Of a stretch of DNA of 9,265 nt, positions 1 through 5,234 are shown piece after piece. This stretch comes from an uncultured Opitutales bacterium (lineage in GTDB: Bacteria; Verrucomicrobiota; Verrucomicrobiia; Opitutales; UBA2995): the NCBI GenBank assembly GCA_937920335.1, contig CALGUT010000503.1, forward strand, positions 1 to 9,265, given 5' to 3'. The notes under the pieces are model-generated. The model was not told the origin of the DNA and ran no database searches. It was given only the letters and a program-made list of their open reading frames with translations. Each line of letters starts with the position of its first letter. Position 1 is the stretch's first letter. A program made the translations under genes and the position numbers.

Positions 1-100
1 TCTTCCCGTAATTGCTGGCATCTCCGAAATCCAGTTTTTGCCGGGCATGGGCCCCGGGGATTTCGAGAACCGTGGGAACGTCGTTTTTATTGATATGCAT
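1..100 (-). CDS. N-terminus of a probable cupin-fold protein, cut by the window edge
   Basis: An ATG at 100-98 on the minus strand opens a frame that stays open to the window edge and gives 33 residues beginning MHINKNDVPTVLEIPGA. The later stretch ARQKLDFGDASNYGK resembles the start of small cupin-domain proteins whose leader reads like VPxxLDVPGAxARQxxxFGDAxxYG before the metal-binding barrel. The barrel itself lies outside the window, so no metal ligands can be seen and the assignment rests on this leader alone. No strong Shine-Dalgarno precedes the ATG; the nearest purine run is AAGG. A candidate promoter lies about 150 nt upstream. The gene points the same way as the DUF6090-type gene, but about 360 nt and a hairpin block separate them, so an operon is unlikely. 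The plus-strand ORF over the same bases looks like a shadow. Confidence 0.6.
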   Translation of the reverse strand, partial: MHINKNDVPTVLEIPGAHARQKLDFGDASNYGK

Positions 101-249
101 AATGTTTCGTTGCCTTGGTATTGAGGCAGGCAGCCTTCAGGGTTTTAGTAGTATTCTCTCGCCCAATACGAGCGGGATAAATGATAGAAACGGCCAATGA
201 TCCGGCAGCAAACGCTGACGTTCAGGAAGTGCTAACCACTCTTGCTTTT

Positions 250-278
250 TTTCTATCCGTACAAATAAAAACTGTCAA
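250..278 (-). promoter_or_regulatory. Candidate sigma-70-type promoter for the cupin gene
   Basis: Read on the minus strand, a perfect TTGACA (278-273) is followed after exactly 17 nt by TAGAAA (255-250), which matches TATAAT at four of six positions. It points at the cupin ATG at 100 and would leave a leader of roughly 140 nt. That leader contains a small hairpin, TGCCT/AGGCA with an 8-nt loop, about 10 nt before the ATG. It was found by eye only, and sigma-factor preferences in this organism are unknown. Confidence 0.35.
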
Positions 279-440
279 ACTCACATTGGGGCACCTGGTG
301 ATTTAATAATCAACGTCTTCCCCGTTGAATCATCACTGTCGATGATCGGATCGAACTGATCAGCCATTCCTACTAAGGCGTCACTAGTGCTTCGGCCACG
401 TAGATTAGGCTTGTGCGGTCAAAGCGCCTTAGCAAGCTTG

Positions 441-457
441 CCTTTCTCTTAGAAAGG
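441..457 (-). terminator. Hairpin just past the DUF6090-type stop codon, possible terminator
   Basis: CCTTTCT (441-447) and AGAAAGG (451-457) form a perfect 7-bp stem with a 3-nt loop. On the minus strand the stem begins immediately after the TGA stop (458-460). No T-run follows, so it is not a canonical intrinsic terminator. It may act as a 3'-end stabiliser or with the palindromes directly downstream. Confidence 0.4.
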
Positions 458-1234
458 TCAGTTGCTACCGTCTATCTCAGCCTCCAATTTTGCGATAAGG
501 GTTCTGATCTCCCTCAGACTGTAGTGGTGAGAAAATAAATAAGAGCCGGCATTAATCTCGGAACTCCTAATCATCGCATGGAGGTCCTCATCCTTTTTAA
601 ACGCTTCAAACGCCCGCATATTGACCAAAGGCTGCTCAGTCATGGACGGAGGAAGCTCGAGATCCGCAGGTACATTCACATCAGAAAGAAGCTCCGAACC
701 GAAATATTTGTTGAGAGCAGGAGCAAACAGACTGGAATTAAAAAGCTCAAGATCATCTTCATTCGCCTTGATATAGGGGTAACCATATTCATAAAGATCC
801 GTAATTGCCCGTCGAAGCCCATCATCGCCGATGAGTTCCAACCCCTTGTTTTGCAGAAGCTGGTACCCGCCTGTTTTGGGAGTGAACCGAGGATAGCGTT
901 GTATGTAGAAAAGATAGAAACTGAAGGATTCGTCGAAGGGTTGATCTTCCCGCACGATCTCCAACATGCGACGACAGGCTACCTGCTGATTATTGAGGTG
1001 GTTTATATTTCTATCAAACTCCTCGAGATCGATATGGAGATCCGCGTGAATTTCCTTAAGGATCGTCAACTCCCTCTCGCGGTCTTTACGCGCTTCATTC
1101 CAGTTGTTGACCTGAAGTGCAATGAGAATTCCGATGACTACGAGAACGATCTCTCCGACCGCATAGCTCAGGTAACGGAGGAGCTTCCCTTCAACAAATA
1201 GTCCACGTCTGATTTTTGAGAATACTCTTAGCAT
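458..1234 (-). CDS. DUF6090-type single-pass membrane protein
   Basis: This is a complete 258-residue protein. Its N-terminus follows the DUF6090 pattern: a basic amphipathic start (MLRVFSKIRRGLF), a conserved GKLLRYLSYAVGEI stretch, one hydrophobic membrane helix at about residues 22-41 (EIVLVVIGILIALQVNNWNE), then a highly charged helical region from about 47 to 95 that could form a coiled coil. The rest is a soluble, mainly helical domain without catalytic motifs I recognise. The family is widespread in Bacteroidota and occurs in other aquatic bacteria; its function is unknown. The chosen ATG puts the membrane helix at the usual distance from the N-terminus. The start lacks a clear Shine-Dalgarno. 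It is transcribed divergently from the EF-hand gene and followed by a hairpin at its stop codon. A 207-codon antisense frame inside it looks like a shadow. Confidence 0.85.
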   Translation of the reverse strand: MLRVFSKIRRGLFVEGKLLRYLSYAVGEIVLVVIGILIALQVNNWNEARKDRERELTILKEIHADLHIDLEEFDRNINHLNNQQVACRRMLEIVREDQPFDESFSFYLFYIQRYPRFTPKTGGYQLLQNKGLELIGDDGLRRAITDLYEYGYPYIKANEDDLELFNSSLFAPALNKYFGSELLSDVNVPADLELPPSMTEQPLVNMRAFEAFKKDEDLHAMIRSSEINAGSYLFSHHYSLREIRTLIAKLEAEIDGSN

Positions 1235-1583
1235 AAGTCGCTGATAGGAAAATAAAGGGATTCGTATTTAACGAGCCCCAATTTCGTCTCCCAATCCTTT
1301 TTAGAATTCTTAGACATCGATCGATGCAGTCAGACGATCATTTTGAACACGGGAAACCAAGGTCGAACTACCTAACTATCCGTTTCATTTCGCAGGAGTT
1401 TGTCCATTCATACCAATACCGATCGATACCTGGCCGAATTTGGCCTGCTTCAAGCTAGTTAGCGGGAAATTGAGTTGATCGTGTCCTTCAGCCCTTCAAG
1501 GTGAAATCCACAGGACGGAAATTCGCCGCCATACGAGTTTTCTTATCGACCCTTCCCATTTTCCTATTTTCGAATTTAACACC
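1235..1583. other. Divergent intergenic region with palindromes
   Basis: This 349-nt region separates the DUF6090-type gene (minus) from the EF-hand gene (plus), so it should hold promoters for both, but I see no pair of boxes good enough to call. It has a perfect 12-bp palindrome, CATCGATCGATG (1315-1326), another GATCGAT (1421-1427), and the near-palindrome GGCCGAATTTGGCC (1432-1445, symmetric at 12 of 14 positions). These could be operator-like sites, but no regulator is encoded nearby. No coding frame is supported. Confidence 0.5.
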
Positions 1584-2768
1584 ATGAACCAAAGACTAAA
1601 ACGAAGTTTACAGATCACGCGTAGCAGTTCCCATAGTTGGCGGTTCTTCAGAGCCGGAGGCGTGGATCAGGTCGAGATTCGCAGCGGGCAGGATCTCGTG
1701 CATCTCGACGAGTTGGACGGTAAACTCTGGGTGGCACTGAGTTGTCCGACCTTGGGATTGGAGTGCGCCGAGGAAACCTTAACGCTCATTGATACCGACC
1801 ACGATGGTATGGTGCGGGTACCAGAGTTGCTGACCGCGATAGCCTGGAGCGCAAAGCGCCTTAAAGACCCCGACAGCCTGCTTGAAGATGGTGATTCATT
1901 AAAATTGGACCAGATCGATACTTCGACGGAGGGCGGTTTAGCGTTGGTCAATGCCGCACGCGAGATATTGCGTAATCTCGGTAAACCCGACGCGAATAGT
2001 ATATCCTTAAAAGAAACCGCAAATAGCTCCAACGTCTTTGCAAAAGCCCGTTTCAACGGCGACGGTGTTCTGCCTCCGTCCGCTGCGGAGAATCCGGAAG
2101 AAGCAACGGCGATCCGCGATATTATAGCATGCCTGGGCGGCAAGCGGGACCGCAGCACGGAACTGGGAGTCACAAAAGAGTCGATCAACACATTCTTTAG
2201 CCAATTGGAAGAGTACCTCGACTTATCGGGTGGTCACGACCCGGAGGCAGTTCCAGCGGGCTTCCATGCCTACCGCAGTATTCGTGATAAGCTGGACGAC
2301 TACTTCTCGCGATGCAGCCTGGTGGCTTTTGATCCGAGTGCGGCAGGTCCCCTCGACGAGCGAAACGAAACTTTTGCGCAAATAGCCAATCAGAATCTCT
2401 CAACACTGCCTGAAGCTGTCCGAGCGATGCCCCTGGCCCACCCCCGTACCGATCTGGTGTTTCGACTGGACCATTCGATCAACCCGGCGTGGAAGGAGGA
2501 AGTCGCCGATTTTGTGTCTCTTATCGTAGAGCCACTACTTGGCACCGGTGAAGAGGGTGTTTCCATCGATCAGTGGGAGGAGATAAAAAAACGCTTCTCC
2601 AGCAAGGAAGATCAGGAAAACAAGCGCGAGCAATTCGCCGTACGCAAGCTATCCGCTGACCGTATCCATAACCTATTACAAAGTGGCGTGCAGGCCAAGC
2701 TGCTGGAACTCGTTAAAGAAGACGAAGAACTCAGTGAAAAACCCCCACCTCGGCGGCTACGCCGCTAA
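1584..2768 (+). CDS. EF-hand protein, C-terminus replaced by repeat-encoded residues
   Basis: The 394-codon frame carries a textbook EF-hand calcium loop at residues 70-81 (DTDHDGMVRVPE), with D70, D72, D74 and E81 as ligands. A degenerate second loop sits near 157-166 (RFNGDGVLPP). The remainder is acidic and helical, with no signal peptide or membrane segment, so a cytoplasmic location is likely. Residues 1-385 look native. From K386 the frame enters repeat copy 1, which supplies KPPPRRLRR and the TAA stop. The native helix ends abruptly in a charged run (LVKEDEELSE), so the real protein probably continued. From memory, similar EF-hand proteins in Bacteroidota and PVC bacteria are much longer (about 800-900 residues), but I cannot verify this. 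No continuation is found to the right of the repeat. The start ATG follows AATTTAACACC with no Shine-Dalgarno. Function unknown. Confidence 0.75.
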   Translation: MNQRLKRSLQITRSSSHSWRFFRAGGVDQVEIRSGQDLVHLDELDGKLWVALSCPTLGLECAEETLTLIDTDHDGMVRVPELLTAIAWSAKRLKDPDSLLEDGDSLKLDQIDTSTEGGLALVNAAREILRNLGKPDANSISLKETANSSNVFAKARFNGDGVLPPSAAENPEEATAIRDIIACLGGKRDRSTELGVTKESINTFFSQLEEYLDLSGGHDPEAVPAGFHAYRSIRDKLDDYFSRCSLVAFDPSAAGPLDERNETFAQIANQNLSTLPEAVRAMPLAHPRTDLVFRLDHSINPAWKEEVADFVSLIVEPLLGTGEEGVSIDQWEEIKKRFSSKEDQENKREQFAVRKLSADRIHNLLQSGVQAKLLELVKEDEELSEKPPPRRLRR

Positions 2769-2789
2769 AAAGCAAATTCCTATCATTAA
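2738..2789 (+). repeat. 52-bp dispersed repeat, copy 1
   Basis: Identical over 52 bp to 3536-3587 and 8417-8468, all in the same orientation. It runs from AAAACCCCCACC to CCTATCATTAA. A GC-rich hairpin, GCGGC-TAC-GCCGC (2753-2765), extends by a G-T wobble pair; a CGGCG/CGCCG pairing is an alternative. Outside the 52 bp the flanks differ at once. This copy supplies the last nine codons and stop of the EF-hand frame. It is not an intrinsic terminator, as neither strand has a T-run next to the stem, and no integron attC core pair (RYYYAAC/GTTRRRY) is apparent. Confidence 0.95.
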
Positions 2790-2808
2790 GAAGGTCGTTA
2801 CGCGAGGC

Positions 2809-3054
2809 ATGAAATGTCGGCTTAAAGAAGAGGAGCAAAACAAACCTGACACAGTAGTCGGAGGTTTCGTAGGCCATACTACAAATGGCCGCAATCTGAA
2901 ATACGAGATCAGGTCGAACCCAGATGGGGCGACAACGACCTTCTCGCTTCGAAAAGATGGACTATGGAGACCAGTAGGACAGCCATGCCACGCAGGAGGA
3001 TGCGTAGGCCGGCTCGAAGAGGAGCCAGTGTATTACTACGACTACAATTTCTAA
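2809..3054 (+). CDS. Small unknown ORF, first of three between repeats 1 and 2
   Basis: An 81-codon frame starting MKCRLKEEEQNKPD and ending with the aromatic tail YYYDYNF. I do not recognise it. It is charged at the start, rich in glycine and threonine in the middle, contains a CHAGGC pair of cysteines near the end, and has no membrane segment. The ATG at 2809 was chosen because GAGG stands just before it and the composition changes there. The frame is also open further upstream through repeat copy 1 (as NPHLGGYAAKKQIPII), back to a start inside the EF-hand gene, so the true N-terminus could lie upstream if the repeat is translated here. The following ORF begins 31 nt later in the same direction. 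GC content is near 50%, lower than the EF-hand gene. Confidence 0.5.
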   Translation: MKCRLKEEEQNKPDTVVGGFVGHTTNGRNLKYEIRSNPDGATTTFSLRKDGLWRPVGQPCHAGGCVGRLEEEPVYYYDYNF

Positions 3055-3060
3055 GAAAGT

Positions 3061-3081
3061 AACCAACCACCAACCAACCAA
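3061..3081 (+). repeat. Short AACC tandem repeat upstream of a small membrane ORF
   Basis: Four AACC units with one ACC interruption (AACCAACCACCAACCAACCAA) fill most of the gap between the first two small ORFs and end 4 nt before the ATG at 3086. They occupy the place where a ribosome binding site would lie. A change in unit number would alter spacing rather than reading frame. The tract is short, so it may be chance. Confidence 0.5.
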
Positions 3082-3085
3082 GATA

Positions 3086-3319
3086 ATGAACACAGAAGAA
3101 AAAGCAAAAGGCTGGCCGAAAACGCAGGAGAAAACCCTAGACCAGCAAACCCTAATCGAAATAAAGCAGTTGCTCGTGAAACAGACCATCTCTGCAGAAT
3201 GGCATAACGTATGGATGTTTCCCGTAGGCTTACTTTCATGGTTAATTATGATATTAGGAGCAGTCATGATAGCTGTTAATATCGGCCTAGTGCTTATGTT
3301 GCTGAATGGAGGCAGGTAA
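3086..3319 (+). CDS. Small predicted membrane protein, second of three between repeats
   Basis: A 77-codon frame with a hydrophilic, lysine- and glutamine-rich first half (MNTEEKAKGWPKTQEKTLDQ) and a strongly hydrophobic second half at about residues 43-73 (VWMFPVGLLSWLIMILGAV and onward), ending NGGR. The hydrophobic run is about 30 residues, enough for one long membrane helix or a tight hairpin. I do not recognise a family. Small genes encoding one-helix proteins like this are common in phages, plasmids and cassettes, but no hallmark gene is present. The stop is 5 nt before the next ATG, and its last codons (GGA GGC AGG) contain the GGAGG that probably serves the next gene, so the two are likely co-translated. 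Confidence 0.55.
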   Translation: MNTEEKAKGWPKTQEKTLDQQTLIEIKQLLVKQTISAEWHNVWMFPVGLLSWLIMILGAVMIAVNIGLVLMLLNGGR

Positions 3320-3324
3320 TTCGA

Positions 3325-3636
3325 ATGATAACCAAAGCATTCAAGCGACCGTACAGATGGAAGACCGACAGATGGCTACAGAAACGTAAGGAAGTAGCCG
3401 AAAAACTGTCCTACGACGTTCCAAGACACAAGGACCCAAAAGGAGCGGCAATAGCGTTTATAGAGCTGTTAAGGATCGACCGAGAAATGAGAATCCGTGA
3501 GATTCAAGACACCGAAATGCTAGGACAACAGTTGGAAAACCCCCACCTCGGCGGCTACGCCGCTAAAAAGCAAATTCCTATCATTAACTCTTGCTTTGGT
3601 TTGATGAGAGCAAAAAAGACGAACTCTATAACCTGA
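3325..3636 (+). CDS. Small basic unknown ORF running into repeat copy 2
   Basis: The frame is 103 codons, but only residues 1-71 (MITKAFKRPYRWKTDRWLQK to the end in MLGQQLE) look native. Residues 72-87 are encoded by repeat copy 2 (NPHLGGYAAKKQIPII), and the last residues are an out-of-frame reading of the sulfatase tail behind it. The native part is basic and helical, with an RWKTDRWLQKRKEVAEKL stretch that could bind nucleic acid; this is a guess from charge alone. A GGAGG lies 12 nt before the ATG, the best Shine-Dalgarno-like site in the window. The gene is probably truncated, like the others that touch the repeat. No family recognised. Confidence 0.5.
   Translation: MITKAFKRPYRWKTDRWLQKRKEVAEKLSYDVPRHKDPKGAAIAFIELLRIDREMRIREIQDTEMLGQQLENPHLGGYAAKKQIPIINSCFGLMRAKKTNSIT
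3536..3587 (+). repeat. 52-bp dispersed repeat, copy 2
   Basis: Exact copy of 2738-2789 with the hairpin at 3551-3563. On its left, a small ORF reads into it in the NPHLGGYAAKKQIPII frame. On its right, the C-terminal tail of a sulfatase begins at the very next base. In the sulfatase frame the last three bases of the repeat (3585-3587) are a TAA stop, so the tail cannot be a fusion to anything upstream. Confidence 0.95.
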
Positions 3637-3800
3637 AAGAGGATCCAAAAGAGGAAACCAATCTCTACCAGAAAAATCCCATTTTAGCAGGTGAGTTACG
3701 CTTGGAACTAATGACTTGGCTCAAATCTGCCCGGCACAGTTACGATCATGGAGATTACCCAGGCTATCAGGTACAGGGGCAATTTATTAAGGTGGAGTAG
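3588..3800 (+). pseudogene. C-terminal tail of a type I sulfatase, lacking its catalytic part
   Basis: From the first base after repeat copy 2, a frame of 70 codons reads WFDESKKDELYNLKEDPKEE followed by TNLYQKNP. This is the C-terminal signature of arylsulfatase-type enzymes (xELYNLxxDPxExxNL, then a helix such as LAGELRLELMTWLKSA). The N-terminal catalytic domain with the formylglycine cysteine is absent, because the repeat and a stop codon stand where it should be. A TTG at 3591 can start a 69-residue ORF, but there is no sign of a functional start. The piece ends with its native stop, TAG at 3798-3800, 134 nt before the DUF1552 gene. It probably comes from a sulfatase gene once located upstream of that gene. 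The broken sulfatase at 7859 is unlikely to be its other half: about 200 residues of a normal sulfatase would be missing between them. Confidence 0.8.
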
Positions 3801-3934
3801 ACAGGCTTCAAGTCACTCAAATCCATTGATTGGTAGCGTATGAGTATTCATGCTCTGGAGTTCTACTGGTAGTCTTTCCTGGTAACAACAAAGATTGCTT
3901 TGTCTAAAACGATTTCCCAGCATTATTTTACCCT

Positions 3935-5230
3935 ATGAATTTTCAATCTACCCGGATGGATCGACGTGCATTTCTGCGTGGTATGGGCGGAGCTATGATG
4001 GCCCTGCCTCACCTCGATATTATGGCTGCAGCGACCATGTCTGCAGAAGTGCCTATGCGTATGGTCTGTGTCGGCACCAATTTTGGCTTCGTTCCCAAAC
4101 TGTTTTTTCCTACCGAAACAGGTGTGAATTACTCATTGCCTGAACTGCTGCAACCCTTAGCTCATCATCGCGATCATTTTTCGATCTTTTCTCAGCTTGA
4201 TCATGGATCAGAAGCCGTGGGAGGTCATGGGGGAGTGCATGCCTATCTGTCCGGTATTTTAGGGAAGAACTCCGAGGGCTATAAGGAAAGTAACATAACG
4301 GTTGATCAGAAAGCTGCCGAATATGTAGAGACCGATACACGGTATTCGTCCATGCAGTTTACTTCTGGAAGTTCTGCGGGCAATTTACTGTCCTGGACCA
4401 ATTCCGGGGTCCCAATACCTCCGGTCCAAGATCTTCGCGTGATCTATTCCTTGTTGTTTCAGAAAACGGATCCTAATGAATTGAATCTCCTCAAGCGTGT
4501 GCACGCCGAGGAGAAAAGTATCCTGGATCTTGTCCGCTTGGATGCTGACCGTTTAACGAATCGCGTTGGCAAGAATGATCAGGAGAAACTCGATCAGTAT
4601 TTTACATCGGTCAGAGAACTTGAAAAGCGACTTACTCAGTCAGAAGCCTGGCTGGATAAGCCGAAACCCAAGGTGAGCTACGAGATGCCCAATGGAGCGG
4701 ACGATATGGACTTTGTAAAACGGGTCCCTCTTTACTATGATTTAATTGCCTTGGCGCTTCAGACTGATTCAACCCGAGTGATTACTTTCGAGCTTTCAGA
4801 CATTGGAGCCAATTCCGGAGGATTCCCTATTACCAAAGGCTATCATCAACTGACGCACCACGGTAAGGTGGAGAGTTACATCGAAGAACTTTCGATTATC
4901 GAAAATTTTCACACCGGCCAGTTTGCCCGATTCCTCGATAAGTTGTCGGCTGTTCAAGAGCCCAACGGAAAAACGTTATTAGATAACACCATGGCTTTAC
5001 TAGGTAGTGGTATGGGCAACGCCAGCTCTCACAGCAATAAAGACTTACCCTTACTGTTAGCCGGTGGTGGATTCAATCACGGTCAGCATCTTCGATACGA
5101 AAAAGACAAGAGTCGTGGCACCTATACCCCAGCCTGTAATCTTTTTGTATCCATGCTTCAGCGATTTGGAGCCGAAGTGGATCAGTTCAATTTATCTTCT
5201 GGTACACTGACGGGATTGGATGTCGTTTAA
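3935..5230 (+). CDS. DUF1552 family secreted protein with twin-arginine leader
   Basis: This 431-residue protein matches the DUF1552 family in length and layout. The N-terminus has a Tat-type leader with the twin arginines at residues 10-11 (DRRAFLRGMGG), a hydrophobic stretch and an Ala-rich region near 31-35, so export in folded form is likely. Family-like blocks follow: GFVPKLFFP, LPELLQPLAHHRDHFSIFS, an HGGVHAYLSG stretch, VDQKAAEYVETDTRYSSMQF, and FELSDIGANSGGFPITKGYH with conserved histidines. The activity of the family is not established. In Planctomycetota and Verrucomicrobiota these genes sit beside DUF1587/1592/1588 c-haem proteins, as here, where the next ORF starts at the stop codon. 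No Shine-Dalgarno; the start context TACCCTATGAA is shared with the sulfatase gene at 7859. It looks complete and intact. Confidence 0.9.
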   Translation: MNFQSTRMDRRAFLRGMGGAMMALPHLDIMAAATMSAEVPMRMVCVGTNFGFVPKLFFPTETGVNYSLPELLQPLAHHRDHFSIFSQLDHGSEAVGGHGGVHAYLSGILGKNSEGYKESNITVDQKAAEYVETDTRYSSMQFTSGSSAGNLLSWTNSGVPIPPVQDLRVIYSLLFQKTDPNELNLLKRVHAEEKSILDLVRLDADRLTNRVGKNDQEKLDQYFTSVRELEKRLTQSEAWLDKPKPKVSYEMPNGADDMDFVKRVPLYYDLIALALQTDSTRVITFELSDIGANSGGFPITKGYHQLTHHGKVESYIEELSIIENFHTGQFARFLDKLSAVQEPNGKTLLDNTMALLGSGMGNASSHSNKDLPLLLAGGGFNHGQHLRYEKDKSRGTYTPACNLFVSMLQRFGAEVDQFNLSSGTLTGLDVV

Positions 5231-5234
5231 GCAA

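Larger units (their letters stand above)
101..457. other. Gene-free stretch between two minus-strand genes
   Basis: No convincing coding frame is present. From left to right it holds the probable 5' leader of the cupin gene (101 to about 245), the candidate promoter (250-278), about 95 nt with nothing I can name, and a dense block of symmetric sequence at 373-457. That block has the inverted repeat CTAAGGCG (373-380) and CGCCTTAG (425-432), the perfect 10-bp palindrome GCAAGCTTGC (432-441), and a 7-bp-stem hairpin (441-457). Confidence 0.6.

Noticed and set aside
12..200. 62-codon plus-strand ORF at the left edge
   Set aside because: Overlaps the minus-strand frame with the cupin-like leader, which fits better.
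578..1201. 207-codon plus-strand ORF opposite the DUF6090-type gene
   Set aside because: It lies entirely antisense to a gene with a clear family pattern, has no recognisable domain and no start signal.
1315..1445. Operator sites for a local regulator
   Set aside because: The palindromes are real, but no regulator gene is in the window and short ATCGAT motifs are common, so they are only noted in the intergenic entry.
1667..2191. 174-codon minus-strand ORF inside the EF-hand gene
   Set aside because: Antisense to a frame with a perfect EF-hand loop; serine- and arginine-rich shadow without a domain.
2771..2789. dif/Xer-like site in the AT-rich arm of the repeat
   Set aside because: AAATTCCTATCATTAA has only loose arm symmetry and no convincing pair of 11-bp Xer arms.
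2738..3587. Integron cassette with attC sites
   Set aside because: The repeat lacks paired RYYYAAC and GTTRRRY cores and terminal complementarity, copies are strictly identical, and no integrase is present.
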